NCBI GenBank assembly: GCA_938002255.1
Contig: CALLAL010000009.1
Location: 1-64,000 of the forward strand
Reading direction: 5' to 3'
Origin: an uncultured bacterium
GTDB taxonomy: Bacteria > Desulfobacterota > BSN033 > UBA1163
Length of the DNA stretch: 64,000 bases
Shown: positions 12,895-22,708 of the stretch, in pieces
How the letters are laid out: each line of letters begins with the position of its first letter
How positions within the stretch are numbered: the stretch's first letter is position 1
Position numbers and translations under genes: made by a program
The notes under the pieces: generated by a model
Databases searched by the model: none
Seen by the model: only the letters and a program-made list of their open reading frames with translations
Told to the model about the DNA's origin: nothing

Positions 12895-13572
12895 ATGCTG
12901 ACCGTTGGAGTCACAGGGGGAGTGGGTAGTGGAAAAACAACGGTCTCCAAAATGTTCGAAGAGGAGGGAGCTTATCTCATCGATGCTGATCAAATAGGCA
13001 GGGAATTGATTCAACCCCGCTCTCCTGCTTGGAAAGAACTCCTCCGTGTCTTTGGAAGAACGATTCTGCAGAAGAATGGAACCATTGATCGAAGCCAATT
13101 GGCGAACCTTGTCTTTACAAATCGCAGGAAAAGAAGGTTGTTGAATGACATCCTCCATCCCCGGATTCGACGAGAGATGATGAAGAAAGCCAGGGAGATT
13201 GCACGGAAGGATCCCCAGGCCATTATCATTTTCGACGTGCCCCTCCTGGTCGAGACAGGTTTTCATCGAGAGATGGATCGGGTTGTGGTCGTCACCTCCA
13301 AGGAAACACAGCAGATCAGAAGGCTTAAGAAGAGGGCAGGATTGAAGGAAGAGGAGGCTCGGCGCATCCTTTCGTCCCAGTGGGATATCGAAAAAAAGGT
13401 AAAGGTTGCAGATTTCGTGATCCCCAATGAGGGTTCTCTCAAACAGACCCGAACATGCGTTCGAGAGGTCTTTCAGGAACTTAAGAATCTTCTCGTTCGA
13501 AAAAACGAGAGATCATCGGTCCTATCCAATCCGTTCAAAAAAGTCAAGCCGTTGCGTTTTTCGAAGGCTTAA
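12895..13572 (+). CDS. coaE: Dephospho-CoA kinase
   Basis: CoaE phosphorylates the ribose 3'-OH of dephospho-CoA in the last step of CoA synthesis. The 225-residue protein opens with the P-loop GVTGGVGSGKTTVSKMF, followed by the DADQIGRELI motif near residue 34 and the lid region after IIFDVPLLVETGF. The ATG at 12895 has AGGAG four bases upstream and matches the family start. The frame extends to a GTG at 12856 with no good binding site. The C-terminal 20 residues run beyond the usual domain. It lies directly before rho. Confidence 0.94.
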   Translation: MLTVGVTGGVGSGKTTVSKMFEEEGAYLIDADQIGRELIQPRSPAWKELLRVFGRTILQKNGTIDRSQLANLVFTNRRKRRLLNDILHPRIRREMMKKAREIARKDPQAIIIFDVPLLVETGFHREMDRVVVVTSKETQQIRRLKKRAGLKEEEARRILSSQWDIEKKVKVADFVIPNEGSLKQTRTCVREVFQELKNLLVRKNERSSVLSNPFKKVKPLRFSKA

Positions 13573-13622
13573 AAGGCTAAGGGTTTTTTATCAAGATTAA
13601 AAGGGAGGAGAAAGGGAAGGCC

Positions 13623-14876
13623 ATGAACATTAAAGATTTAAAAAAGAAGAAAATTAACGAACTGACGAAGATCGCAAGAGAACTCAATGTGGAAGGAGCA
13701 AGCGGAATGAGGAAACAAGACCTCATCTTCGCTATTCTCCAGGCCCAGACAGAAAAGAATGGCTTGATCTTCGGGGAAGGGGTGCTCGAAATTCTGCCCG
13801 ACGGGTTTGGGTTTTTAAGGGCCCCCGATTACAACTATCTCCCTGGGCCGGACGACATCTATATCTCACCCTCTCAGATCCGTCGATTCAACTTGCGAAC
13901 AGGTGATACCGTCTCGGGCCAGATCCGTCCTCCCAAAGACACAGAGAGATATTTTGCCATGTTGAAGGTCGAGATGGTCAATTACGAAGACCCCGAGGTG
14001 GCGCGGGATAAGATCCTCTTTGACAATCTGACCCCTCTCTATCCCCAGGAAAAGATATGCCTGGAGGTGGAAGGAGATAGTCAAAATTACTCCGCCCGTG
14101 TCATGGACCTTCTCACCCCCATCGGAAAAGGGCAGAGAGGTCTCATTGTGGCTGCTCCCCGGACAGGGAAAACCATGCTTCTCCAGACGATTGCCCACAG
14201 CATCACCAAAAATCATAAAGAGATCACCCTCATCGTTCTCCTCATCGACGAACGACCTGAGGAAGTGACCGATATGGAACGTTCGGTGGATGCCGAAGTG
14301 ATTAGCTCCACCTTTGACGAACCAGCCCAGCGACATGTACAGGTGGCAGAGATGGTCATTGAAAAGGCAAAGCGATTGGTGGAACATCAGAAGGACGTTG
14401 TGATCCTCCTAGACAGTATTACCCGTCTGGCAAGGGCTTACAATACCGTCGTTCCTCCCAGCGGTAAGGTGCTCTCAGGTGGAATCGATGCCAATGCCCT
14501 TCAAAAACCGAAGCGGTTCTTTGGAGCAGCCAGAAATGTGGAAGAAGGGGGCAGCCTTACGGTCATCGGCACAGCCTTGATCGATACGGGTAGCCGAATG
14601 GATGAGGTCATCTTTGAAGAATTTAAAGGAACGGGAAACATGGAAATTCATCTGGATCGACGACTGGTGGATCGAAGGGTCTTTCCCTCTATTGACATTC
14701 AGCGATCCGGTACCCGAAAAGAAGAGCTCCTGATCCCTCCGAATGATCTGAACCGGATCTGGCTTTTGAGAAAAGTGCTTCAACCGATGAACTCTGTTGA
14801 CAGCATGGAGTTTTTGCTTGAGAAGATGCAGGCCACAAAAAATAATAGAGAATTTCTCGATTCGATGAATCAGTAA
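13623..14876 (+). CDS. rho: Transcription termination factor Rho
   Basis: Rho is the hexameric RNA helicase that ends untranslated transcripts. The 417-residue protein has the N-terminal Rho-N helical segment ([23 protein letters not shown]). A cold-shock-like RNA-binding domain with YGF-like [26 protein letters not shown] (in two parts, about 60-85) follows. The ATPase core has Walker [12 protein letters not shown] (about 179-189) and [16 protein letters not shown]. It follows coaE with a 50-base gap and precedes rpmE, a common order in Deltaproteobacteria. Confidence 0.97.
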   Translation: MNIKDLKKKKINELTKIARELNVEGASGMRKQDLIFAILQAQTEKNGLIFGEGVLEILPDGFGFLRAPDYNYLPGPDDIYISPSQIRRFNLRTGDTVSGQIRPPKDTERYFAMLKVEMVNYEDPEVARDKILFDNLTPLYPQEKICLEVEGDSQNYSARVMDLLTPIGKGQRGLIVAAPRTGKTMLLQTIAHSITKNHKEITLIVLLIDERPEEVTDMERSVDAEVISSTFDEPAQRHVQVAEMVIEKAKRLVEHQKDVVILLDSITRLARAYNTVVPPSGKVLSGGIDANALQKPKRFFGAARNVEEGGSLTVIGTALIDTGSRMDEVIFEEFKGTGNMEIHLDRRLVDRRVFPSIDIQRSGTRKEELLIPPNDLNRIWLLRKVLQPMNSVDSMEFLLEKMQATKNNREFLDSMNQ

Positions 14877-14949
14877 TTCCTGTCAACCCTTGGGGAAAAG
14901 GTTGAAAATCGATATCAAATCAGTTAAATAATTGCAGGAGGCATTCGAG

Positions 14950-15165
14950 ATGAAAAAGGATATTCACCCAAAGGTTTATGATGCCATCATCAAATGTGCC
15001 TGTGGAGCAATGTTCGAAACTCAGAGCGTACAGAAAGAGATCCATGTGGAGATCTGTTCCAATTGCCATCCCTTCTACACGGGGAAACAGAAATTTGTGG
15101 ACTCGGCTGGCCGGATTGAACGGTTTAGAAAGAAATACGGAGAGGCCGTTGAAAAGAAAGAATAA
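14950..15165 (+). CDS. rpmE: 50S ribosomal protein L31, zinc-binding form
   Basis: L31 is a small protein of the large ribosomal subunit. From the ATG at 14950 the product has 71 residues ([19 protein letters not shown]). The cysteines in KCACG and EICSNCHPF form the zinc-binding set of the C+ type. The ATG is chosen because GCAGGAGG lies six bases upstream. A TTG at 14932 in the same frame falls before the ribosome binding site. The gene sits between rho and the DUF1385 gene. Confidence 0.95.
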   Translation: MKKDIHPKVYDAIIKCACGAMFETQSVQKEIHVEICSNCHPFYTGKQKFVDSAGRIERFRKKYGEAVEKKE

Positions 15166-15307
15166 ACCTTTCAGTTTCGATGTTGATTGTTCCAAGACCC
15201 TCTCTGACAGGAGACAGAAGTCTCCCTCTCAGACGCTTCTATCCCTTCCTACCCAACCCTTGACCACATCAGCTCATCCACATCATTAGTGGATTCGGAG
15301 GAGAATG

Positions 15308-16273
15308 ATGTCTTTAGGGAGAAATATCCCCCCTCCGGGACCTTTCTCTTGCAGTCGTATTCTCTCCCCAAAAGAGAAAGACCCGATTCGAGTCGGAGGT
15401 CAGGCGGTCATTGAAGGTGTGATGATGAGGTCCCCTCACGCGATGGCCATTGCCGTTCGAAAACCTCACGGGGAGATCATGATCAAAAAGGAGCGATTGA
15501 CCTTCTTCTCCGAAACGTCCTGGTTAAATAAAATTCCCCTGGTCCGAGGAATCCTGATGCTTGTCTCTGCCCTTTCGCTCGGGATTCGAGCGCTCCATTT
15601 TTCAGCCAATCAAGTTCTTTCAGAAGAGGAAAGCCAGAAGGAAATTACCCCTTGGGCCATGAGCCTCACGTTGATCTTGGCCCTCGGCTTCGGCATTTTT
15701 CTCTTCTTTCTTGTGCCTCTCTTTTTAACGAAAGGATTGAAATGGTGTTTTCCTATTCTCTCTTCGAGTGGAATCCTCTTCAATGTGGTGGACGGCCTCT
15801 TCCGACTGGCCATCTTTCTCCTTTATATCCGGATCATCTCTCTGTTAAAAGAGATCGAAAGGGTCTTTCAGTATCATGGTGCAGAGCATAAGTCAATTTT
15901 TGCCTATGAGGCAGGGGAGCCGTTGAGGGTTGAACAGGTCAAAAGCTTCAGTTGCCTCCATCCCAGGTGTGGCACGAACTTTCTCCTCATCGTGATGGTG
16001 GTGAGCATCCTTCTCTTTGCACTCATTCCCCATCAGCTCCCTTTTGAATACAAAGTAGCGTCCCGAGTGGTCTTCATCCCTTTAATTGCTGGACTCTCTT
16101 ACGAGATCATTCGGTTTGCGGATCGAAAACGAAATCAAAGAGGCATGCAGTTTCTCATCCAGCCTGGCCTGTGGCTCCAGAAACTCACCGCTCGAGAGCC
16201 GACCGAACCCCAGATTGAAGTCGCTCTTGCGGCGCTGCAGGAGGTTCTGGAGATGGAGAAGAAATATTCCTAA
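15308..16273 (+). CDS. DUF1385 family membrane protein (YqhQ-like)
   Basis: This 321-residue integral membrane protein belongs to the DUF1385 family. The family signature RVGGQAVIEGVMMRSPHAMAIAVRKP is near residues 28-53 and FQYHGAEHKSIFAYEAG near 190-206. Four or five hydrophobic segments follow between about 115 and 285. The molecular function is not known. Its steady place between rpmE and prfA in many Deltaproteobacteria and Firmicutes suggests a housekeeping role. Two ATG codons lie in tandem (15305, 15308); the second has better spacing from GGAGGAG (15297-15303). Confidence 0.88.
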   Translation: MSLGRNIPPPGPFSCSRILSPKEKDPIRVGGQAVIEGVMMRSPHAMAIAVRKPHGEIMIKKERLTFFSETSWLNKIPLVRGILMLVSALSLGIRALHFSANQVLSEEESQKEITPWAMSLTLILALGFGIFLFFLVPLFLTKGLKWCFPILSSSGILFNVVDGLFRLAIFLLYIRIISLLKEIERVFQYHGAEHKSIFAYEAGEPLRVEQVKSFSCLHPRCGTNFLLIVMVVSILLFALIPHQLPFEYKVASRVVFIPLIAGLSYEIIRFADRKRNQRGMQFLIQPGLWLQKLTAREPTEPQIEVALAALQEVLEMEKKYS

Positions 16274-16404
16274 CAACCTCGTTCAGGGATCATGGCCTCT
16301 TCACCCCTCCTCCCTGAGGTCATGATGGAACAAGAGGTCTTTTCGCATGGAGAGCTCTTAAGATATAGGCACTTTGAGATGAGCTGTGAGCGTAAAAGGA
16401 AACA

Positions 16405-17469
16405 ATGATGTTTGAGAGATTAGAGGAAGTCGAACAACGCTATGAAATGCTTTCAAACCTCCTGACCCAACCCGAGGTGATCAACCAGCCGTTGGAACTT
16501 CAGAAGGTGGCCAAAGAGTATGCAGAACTTGGCAAAGTGGTGGATCTTTATCGGAAGCTGAAGAAGCTGGATGCCGAAATAAAGGAAAACCGTCAACTTC
16601 TCGAAGGAGACGAAGATGAAGAAATGAAAGAGATGATCAAAGAAGATCTTCGACGACTGACAGAAGAAAAGGAAAAAACAGAAAAGGATCTTCGTTTGGC
16701 CATCCTTCCAAAAGACCCGAATGATGAAAAGAATATCCTCCTGGAGATTCGGGCGGGAACCGGGGGGGATGAAGCAGGGCTTTTTGCTTCGGATCTATTT
16801 AGGATGTATGGAAAGTATGCAGAGAAAAACCGCTGGCACATGGAGATTATGAGCCAGAGTTATACAGGGGTAGGGGGACTGAAAGAAGTGATTGCCCTTA
16901 TCGAAGGGAAGGGGGTTTACAGCCGATTAAAATATGAAAGTGGGGTTCACCGCGTTCAGAGAGTTCCTGTGACAGAATCTCAAGGCCGAATTCATACCTC
17001 CACCGTCACAGTGGCCATCCTTCCAGAAGCCGAGGAGGTGGACGTGGAAATTGATCCGAATGACCTCCGAATTGACATTTTCCGCTCATCCGGACCAGGT
17101 GGACAGAGCGTCAACACTACAGATTCAGCGGTTCGAATCACCCATCTTCCCACCAATTTGGTAGTCACCTGTCAGGATGAGAAGTCCCAGCATAAGAACA
17201 AAGCAAAGGCTTTGAAAATTCTGAGAGCGAGACTGCTCGATCAGGCGAAACAGGAGAAGGAAAAAGAGATTTCCGAGAAGCGAAAGAACCAAGTCGGCAC
17301 CGGAGAGCGTAGCGAACGCATTCGGACTTATAACTTTCCGCAGGGAAGGGTCACCGATCACCGAATTGGATTGACCCTTTATCGATTAAATGAAGTTCTG
17401 GATGGGGAGCTCGATGAAATCATCGATGCCTTGATCACCTACTATCAGGCAGAAGCGCTCAAAGGGTAA
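16405..17469 (+). CDS. prfA: Peptide chain release factor 1
   Basis: RF1 reads UAA and UAG stop codons and releases the finished peptide. The 354-residue protein has the coiled N-terminal domain and the GGQ loop in [17 protein letters not shown] near residues 228-244. The stop-codon recognition region lies before it. The pair prfA-prmC is conserved because PrmC methylates the GGQ glutamine. The start is the first of two tandem ATG codons, with AAAGGAA upstream. Confidence 0.97.
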   Translation: MMFERLEEVEQRYEMLSNLLTQPEVINQPLELQKVAKEYAELGKVVDLYRKLKKLDAEIKENRQLLEGDEDEEMKEMIKEDLRRLTEEKEKTEKDLRLAILPKDPNDEKNILLEIRAGTGGDEAGLFASDLFRMYGKYAEKNRWHMEIMSQSYTGVGGLKEVIALIEGKGVYSRLKYESGVHRVQRVPVTESQGRIHTSTVTVAILPEAEEVDVEIDPNDLRIDIFRSSGPGGQSVNTTDSAVRITHLPTNLVVTCQDEKSQHKNKAKALKILRARLLDQAKQEKEKEISEKRKNQVGTGERSERIRTYNFPQGRVTDHRIGLTLYRLNEVLDGELDEIIDALITYYQAEALKG

Positions 17470-17474
17470 GGAAT

Positions 17475-17505
17475 AGGGTTCAAGGAGTCGAGGGTTCGGG
17501 AGGTC
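17475..17505 (+). repeat. Dispersed intergenic repeat, copy 1
   Basis: A 31-base sequence just after prfA matches, in opposite orientation, 26539-26569 upstream of pgpA at 27 of 31 positions. It is built on the short motif AGGGTTC(A/G)AGGA. Both copies lie between genes, so this looks like a small non-coding dispersed repeat family. Confidence 0.6.
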
Positions 17506-17572
17506 AAGTAAAAGTGGATGGTTTAAGGAGAAAACTGGAACCCTGGACCCCATGGACCCTTTAAGAAAGACC

Positions 17573-18433
17573 ATGACCGTTCTTGAAGCTTTGAACTGGG
17601 CGACTCATTATTTCGAAGAAAGACGGATTGAGAATCCCCGGTTAAACGCAGAACTTCTACTGGCTCACTCCATAGGCCTCAGCAAGGAACAGCTTTATAT
17701 CCACCTTCATGAACCGATGGAGAAGGAAACCGAAGAGAGATGGGAGGCGTTTGTCCAAAGGCGCGTTTCAGGGGAGCCCCTCCAATATATTTTAGGACGC
17801 CAGGAATTCTGGTCTATCGACCTGAAGGTGGACCCAAGGGTTTTGATCCCCAGACCCGAGACAGAGCATCTGGTTGAAGAGGCTCTTTCGATCCTTATAA
17901 AAATTTCTTCCCTAAAGATACCTTCTGTTTTAGAATTGGGTACGGGAAGCGGAGCCATTGCGATCGCCCTTGCCAAAGAGTTACCCGTTCTTTGTATGAC
18001 CGCAACCGATCTTTCCATGGAGGCGCTCGAAGTTGCCAGAGAGAATGCGAAGCGAGCAGAAGTATCCCATCTGATCGGGTTTGTCAGAGGAGACCTTCTG
18101 TCTCCTTTTCGTCAAGGAGAAGTGTTTGATCTCATCTTATCAAATCCTCCTTATCTTTCTGAGGAAGAGATGGAAGGTCTCCCGAGAGAGGTAAGGCAGC
18201 ATGAACCGATCATCGCTTTGCAGGGAGGCAGGAATGGTTTAGAGTTTTATAGAAGAGTTATCCCACAAATTCCATCCTATCTGAAAAGAGGAGGATGGCT
18301 TCTTCTCGAGGTGGGTCATACCCAGGCCAGAAGGGTTTCTGAATTGATGGAGAAGGTAAGTTCCTTTGGCGAGATCGGAATCGTGAGAGACCTCGCAGGA
18401 ATGGAGAGGGTGGTGAAGGCACAACGAAGGTAA
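17573..18433 (+). CDS. prmC: Release factor glutamine methyltransferase PrmC (HemK)
   Basis: PrmC methylates the GGQ glutamine of release factors using S-adenosylmethionine. The protein has an N-terminal helical domain, the SAM site VLELGTGSGAIAIALA near residues 124-139, and the catalytic NPPY motif (ILSNPPYLSEEEM, about 187-199). The ATG at 17573 (MTVLEALNWATHYF) fits the family start. An in-frame ATG at 17552 adds seven residues but lies in low-complexity repeat-like DNA without a ribosome binding site. It follows prfA, whose product is its substrate. Confidence 0.94.
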   Translation: MTVLEALNWATHYFEERRIENPRLNAELLLAHSIGLSKEQLYIHLHEPMEKETEERWEAFVQRRVSGEPLQYILGRQEFWSIDLKVDPRVLIPRPETEHLVEEALSILIKISSLKIPSVLELGTGSGAIAIALAKELPVLCMTATDLSMEALEVARENAKRAEVSHLIGFVRGDLLSPFRQGEVFDLILSNPPYLSEEEMEGLPREVRQHEPIIALQGGRNGLEFYRRVIPQIPSYLKRGGWLLLEVGHTQARRVSELMEKVSSFGEIGIVRDLAGMERVVKAQRR

Positions 18434-18597
18434 ATCCATTCGAGGCAATGGGCTGATGATTCTCAGGTGATTGAGGGATCAGAGAGCAGAGTATCGGGAG
18501 ATCAGAAAATCAGACGAAACCGTTGGTTCTTCCTCCAGATATTCCGAGACTTCTGATTTCCTTTCGTGGAGATGACCTGAGAGGTTGAGGTTAAAAG

Positions 18598-19857
18598 ATG
18601 GATAAACTTGTAATTCGAGGAGGCGAACGTCTGATCGGCGATGCAGAGGTAAGCGGTTCAAAAAATTCCTCTCTTCCCATTTTTGCGGCTTCCCTGTTAA
18701 CAGAAGGAGAAAACCGCCTCCACAATGTCCCCAAATTGCGGGATATCCTGACCATTGGAAAAGTTTTAAAGAACCTTGGCGTTAAGATTCGCGAGGAAGA
18801 TGGCGTCTATTGTATCGACGCTACAGACGTTACAAACGAAGAGGCCCCTTACGATTTAGTAAAAACGATGAGAGCCTCGATTCTTGTTTTAGGTCCGCTT
18901 GTGGCGAGGATGAGAAAAGCGCGCGTCTCTCTTCCGGGAGGATGTGCGATCGGTGCAAGGCCTATCAACCTCCATCTCTTGGGACTGGAAGCCATGGGAG
19001 CGAAAATTGATCTCCGAAGGGGATATGTGGAGGCGAAAGCGGATCGTTTAAAAGGGGCCACTATTTCTTTCGATACGGTGACTGTCACAGGAACTGAGAA
19101 CCTGATGATGGCTGCTACTCTGGCGAAGGGTAAGACCATTTTACAAAATGCAGCGATGGAGCCAGAGGTAGTGGATTTAGCCAATTTTTTAAATAAGATG
19201 GGGGCAAGGATCGAAGGGGCTGGAACAGGGGTGATCCAAATTGAAGGGGTGGAGTCCCTTCAACCCACTGAGCATACGATCATCCCTGACCGGATTGAGG
19301 CGGGAACCTTAATGGTGGCGGCTGGAGTGACCCGTGGGAACATCAGACTCCTTCATTGCCCCGTTCATCATATGGAGGCGGTGATTCATAAATTGAGAGA
19401 GGCAGGGATGGAGATTGACCCCGAAGGCAACGAAGTGACCGTCGTGGGAAATCGAAGGATTCGGAGCGTTGACGTGAAGACACAACCCTATCCCGGATTT
19501 CCCACAGATATGCAGGCTCAGTTTATGACGCTGATGTCCCTTTCCAGAGGGTTAAGCATTATCACAGAGACGATCTTTGAAAATCGTTTCATCCATGTCA
19601 ACGAGCTTCAACGAATGGGGGCAGATATAAGGATTCAGGGAAACACAGCGATTATCCAGGGGGTGGAAAGTTTAAGTGGAGCCCAGGTGATGGCCACCGA
19701 CCTGAGGGCGAGCGCTTCTCTTGTTTTGGCTGGTCTTGCTGCGGATGGCATTACAGAGATTTCAAGGGTCTATCATCTGGATCGGGGTTATGAAGGACTT
19801 GATAAAAAATTGGCTAAGCTCGGAGCCAATATCAAGAGAGTTAAAGAAGGGGAGTAG
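18598..19857 (+). CDS. murA: UDP-N-acetylglucosamine 1-carboxyvinyltransferase
   Basis: MurA transfers enolpyruvate from PEP to UDP-GlcNAc, the first committed step of peptidoglycan synthesis. The 419-residue length is typical. The N-terminus is [22 protein letters not shown]. The fosfomycin-target cysteine is kept as C116 in [16 protein letters not shown], so no built-in resistance by Cys-to-Asp change is expected. The C-terminal [17 protein letters not shown] segment is also typical. It lies between prmC and hisD. Confidence 0.97.
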   Translation: MDKLVIRGGERLIGDAEVSGSKNSSLPIFAASLLTEGENRLHNVPKLRDILTIGKVLKNLGVKIREEDGVYCIDATDVTNEEAPYDLVKTMRASILVLGPLVARMRKARVSLPGGCAIGARPINLHLLGLEAMGAKIDLRRGYVEAKADRLKGATISFDTVTVTGTENLMMAATLAKGKTILQNAAMEPEVVDLANFLNKMGARIEGAGTGVIQIEGVESLQPTEHTIIPDRIEAGTLMVAAGVTRGNIRLLHCPVHHMEAVIHKLREAGMEIDPEGNEVTVVGNRRIRSVDVKTQPYPGFPTDMQAQFMTLMSLSRGLSIITETIFENRFIHVNELQRMGADIRIQGNTAIIQGVESLSGAQVMATDLRASASLVLAGLAADGITEISRVYHLDRGYEGLDKKLAKLGANIKRVKEGE

Positions 19858-19882
19858 CGTTTAAGAATTAAAGAGGCTTTTT

Positions 19883-21169
19883 ATGAGAACGTTGAGGATC
19901 GGAGAGGAGGAGTATGAACGATATCTTCTGGAAATAGAGAAGAGGAGGGGCAACGAATCTCCTCAGGTGGAAGCAAAGGTCCAGTCCATCCTTCGAGAGG
20001 TGAAAAAGAGGGGAGATGAGGCTCTTCTTGACTACACCGAACGTTTCGACAAGGTTCGGCTCCATCCCTCTCAAATCGAGGTAGAGAAGAAGGAGATAAA
20101 GGAGGCCTACCGGCAACTTCCCCTTGATTTCCTCAAGACCCTAAAGAAAGCCTGTCAGCGCATACGACGATTCCATCAACTTTCGAAGAGAAGGACGACT
20201 GTCAGATGGGTTGAAAAGGGTATTCGAATCGAGCAGGTAGTCAAGCCTCTCGAAAAGGCGGGCATCTATGTTCCAGGAGGAAAAGCCTCCTATCCCTCCA
20301 CGGTGTTGATGGCTGCCCTCCCGGCAAAAGTAGCAGGGGTAAAAGAGATCATCATCACCACGCCTCCTCACCCTGAAGGCCTGAGCCCTGCTGTGCTCGT
20401 AGCCGCCAATCTTTCAGGAGTAGACAGAATCTTTCGGATCGGGGGAGTTCAGGCGATTGGAGCCCTGGCCTATGGAACGAGAACAATTCCCAAAGTGGAT
20501 AAGATTGTCGGTCCAGGAAATCGGTATGTTTCTCTGGCCAAGCGATTGGTTTACGGTGCAGTGGATATCGATATGGTCGCTGGACCGAGTGAAATCGTCA
20601 TCATTTCGGATGGCAGGCTCCCTCCAGCCTTTGTAGCAGCCGATCTCCTTTCCCAAGCAGAGCATGATGAGAGAGCGGTTTCTATTCTGATCACGCCTTC
20701 CGAATCTTTTGGGAAAAAAGTGGCCGAAGAGGTGGCCAAACAACTCTTGACTCTGAAGCGAGAGAGCATTGCACGAAAAAGCCTGCAAGAGAGAGGAGCC
20801 ATCTTGATCGTCGAGAACCTCTCCCAAGCGATTGAACTCGCAAACCGGATTGCTCCAGAACACCTAGAGTTGTGTGTGAAAAATCCTCGCCATCTCTCCA
20901 CATTCGTTAGGCATGCAGGAGCGGTCTTTCTGGGATCCTATGCTCCCGAAGCCATCGGAGACTACCTGGCAGGACCCAACCATATTCTTCCCACGGCAGG
21001 GACTGCACGATATGCATCTGCCCTTGGCGTGGAAGATTTTCAAAAGAAATTCCACCGGATACAGTTTACCCAAAAGGCGTTGAGACGATTTGAAGGGGAT
21101 GTAAAGAGATTTACAGAATGGGAAGGCCTTGAAGGGCATTACCAATCCATGGCGTTGAGGATGAAATAA
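19883..21169 (+). CDS. hisD: Histidinol dehydrogenase
   Basis: HisD oxidises histidinol to histidine in two NAD-dependent steps. The 428-residue protein has the signature VDKIVGPGNRYVSLAKRLV near residues 208-226, then DIDMVAGPSEIVII, and the zinc and catalytic histidine region QAEHDERA (about 258-265). A second conserved block is PEHLEL near 327. It begins 25 bases after murA. It opens the histidine gene run, but hisG and hisC, often next to it, are not in the window. Confidence 0.96.
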   Translation: MRTLRIGEEEYERYLLEIEKRRGNESPQVEAKVQSILREVKKRGDEALLDYTERFDKVRLHPSQIEVEKKEIKEAYRQLPLDFLKTLKKACQRIRRFHQLSKRRTTVRWVEKGIRIEQVVKPLEKAGIYVPGGKASYPSTVLMAALPAKVAGVKEIIITTPPHPEGLSPAVLVAANLSGVDRIFRIGGVQAIGALAYGTRTIPKVDKIVGPGNRYVSLAKRLVYGAVDIDMVAGPSEIVIISDGRLPPAFVAADLLSQAEHDERAVSILITPSESFGKKVAEEVAKQLLTLKRESIARKSLQERGAILIVENLSQAIELANRIAPEHLELCVKNPRHLSTFVRHAGAVFLGSYAPEAIGDYLAGPNHILPTAGTARYASALGVEDFQKKFHRIQFTQKALRRFEGDVKRFTEWEGLEGHYQSMALRMK

Positions 21170-21225
21170 CCTGGAAGGGGAAATGATGAAGGGGCCAGCC
21201 TCAAAACCGTAGGGTCTAACATAAC

Positions 21226-21253
21226 CCCTCTCCAGGCGATCGCCTGGAGAGGG
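21226..21253. repeat. Perfect 28-base palindrome upstream of hisB
   Basis: Positions 21226-21239 (CCCTCTCCAGGCGA) are exactly reverse-complementary to 21240-21253 with no loop base. The element lies in the 120-base hisD-hisB gap, 36 bases before the hisB start. In RNA it would fold into a strong hairpin, and no T-run follows. It may act as an operator, an mRNA processing or stability element, or a repetitive extragenic palindrome. Confidence 0.85.
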
Positions 21254-21289
21254 ACAGATGAAGGGAGACCCTTAAAACTGGGAGATACC

Positions 21290-21883
21290 ATGAAGAACCA
21301 TCGGCAGGCAGAGGTGAAGCGGAAGACGAAAGAGACCGAAATCCATTTGAGAATCGATCTGGATGGCACAGGGAAACATTCGGTCCAAACGGGTATTCCT
21401 TTTTTTGATCACATGCTCAGCCTGATGGCTTATCACAGCAAAATAGACCTTTTCCTGAATGCAAAGGGAGATCTCCAGGTGGATGCCCACCACACGGTCG
21501 AGGACGTGGGAATCTGTTTAGGAGAGGGAATTCGAAAAGCATTGGGAGAAGGGAAGGGAATTTGGCGTTACGGATTGGGTTTGGTTCCGATGGATGAGAC
21601 CTTGACCTCTGTTGCTCTGGACCTCTCCATGAGACCCTGCCTGGTTTACCATATGAAGCTTAAGCGGTCCAAGATCGGGACCTTTGATCCTGAGCTGGTT
21701 GAAGAATTCATGAGAGCCTTGACCAATCACGTCAAGATGACGCTTCATATTAACCTCCTTTACGGCCGAAATAGCCATCATATGATCGAGTCTGTTTTTA
21801 AAGGACTGGGTCGGGCATTAAGAGAAGCGGTTTCAATTGATCAGCGAGCCACAGGAATTCCCTCGACGAAAGGAGTTTTGTAA
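21290..21883 (+). CDS. hisB: Imidazoleglycerol-phosphate dehydratase
   Basis: HisB dehydrates imidazoleglycerol phosphate in histidine synthesis, using manganese. At 197 residues this is the single-function form without the N-terminal phosphatase domain found in E. coli. The metal-binding motifs are DAHHTVEDVGICLGE (about 65-79) and NSHHMIESVFKGLGRALREA (about 161-180). The start has GGGAG seven bases upstream. The upstream gap carries a 28-base palindrome. Confidence 0.96.
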   Translation: MKNHRQAEVKRKTKETEIHLRIDLDGTGKHSVQTGIPFFDHMLSLMAYHSKIDLFLNAKGDLQVDAHHTVEDVGICLGEGIRKALGEGKGIWRYGLGLVPMDETLTSVALDLSMRPCLVYHMKLKRSKIGTFDPELVEEFMRALTNHVKMTLHINLLYGRNSHHMIESVFKGLGRALREAVSIDQRATGIPSTKGVL

Positions 21884-21945
21884 GGGAAGTCCAAGAGAGA
21901 TTGGTTATAAACATAGTTTTTTTGACAGGAACCCAGGAGTCCCTG

Positions 21946-21965
21946 CCAGCCTGAAGGCAGGCTGG
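21946..21965. repeat. Small hairpin before hisH (CCAGCCTG arms)
   Basis: Arms CCAGCCTG and CAGGCTGG flank an AAGG loop in the hisB-hisH gap. The GGCAGGC core is shared with the hairpin at 23560-23580 after kdsA, which points to a dispersed palindromic repeat family. No T-run follows directly, so it is not a standard terminator. Confidence 0.65.
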
Positions 21966-21992
21966 ATTTCTTTAACCTTTTCATTTTGAGCC

Positions 21993-22634
21993 ATGAAACC
22001 CAAGATTGTTATCCTCGATTACGGGATGGGAAATCTCCGAAGTGTTCAAAAGGGCTTTGAACGAGTGGGATTTGAAGCCAGTGTGACCCATAACAAACGG
22101 GAGATTGAAGATGCTTCAGCCATTGTTCTGCCCGGAGTGGGAGCTTTTGGAGACTGCATGGAGAATCTGGAGAAATATCGTCTGATTGATCCCATTCTTC
22201 GAGCCGTTGAGAAGGGGAAACCTTATCTCGGCATCTGTCTCGGTCTCCAGATTCTTTTTTCAGAGAGCGAGGAGTTTGGCCATCGAAGAGGACTGGACTT
22301 GATCAAAGGGAGGGTGGTAAGATTTCAACCTGATTCGGAGCATAAGGTCCCCCACATGGGGTGGAATGCCATTGAAAAAAAGAAAGAGGCTCCTCTCCTG
22401 CAAGGAATCAATCATGGAGATTTCTTTTACTTCGTCCACTCTTACTACGTTCTTCCCGAAGAAGATAGTTGGATCGCAACCATCACGCACTATGGTATTC
22501 CATTTGCTTCGAGCATCTGGAAGGATCATCTCTTTGCGACCCAATTCCATCCGGAGAAAAGCCAGAAGAAAGGGTTAAAGATTTTGGAAAACTTTGCAAA
22601 GCTGATTTTCAATGGTCATCCCGAGCTTGATTAG
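21993..22634 (+). CDS. hisH: Imidazole glycerol phosphate synthase, glutaminase subunit
   Basis: HisH hydrolyses glutamine and passes ammonia to HisF. The 213-residue class I amidotransferase has the nucleophile cysteine in GICLGLQILF (near residue 82) and the His-Glu pair in ATQFHPEKS (near residue 188). The N-terminus VILDYGMGNLRSVQKGFE is typical. Its partner hisF is about 3 kb downstream, separated by kdsA, an aldolase gene, an unknown exported protein gene and hisA. Confidence 0.96.
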   Translation: MKPKIVILDYGMGNLRSVQKGFERVGFEASVTHNKREIEDASAIVLPGVGAFGDCMENLEKYRLIDPILRAVEKGKPYLGICLGLQILFSESEEFGHRRGLDLIKGRVVRFQPDSEHKVPHMGWNAIEKKKEAPLLQGINHGDFFYFVHSYYVLPEEDSWIATITHYGIPFASSIWKDHLFATQFHPEKSQKKGLKILENFAKLIFNGHPELD

Positions 22635-22708
22635 AGATCTTTTGTATAAAAAGAAGAGAGAGGCCGAGATCAATTCAGCATGACGGATTCATTTTGAAGG
22701 AGCCATCC

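Noticed and set aside
14884-14904. CAACC/GGTTG stem after rho as terminator
   Set aside because: The stem has only five pairs and is followed by AAAATC rather than a T-run.
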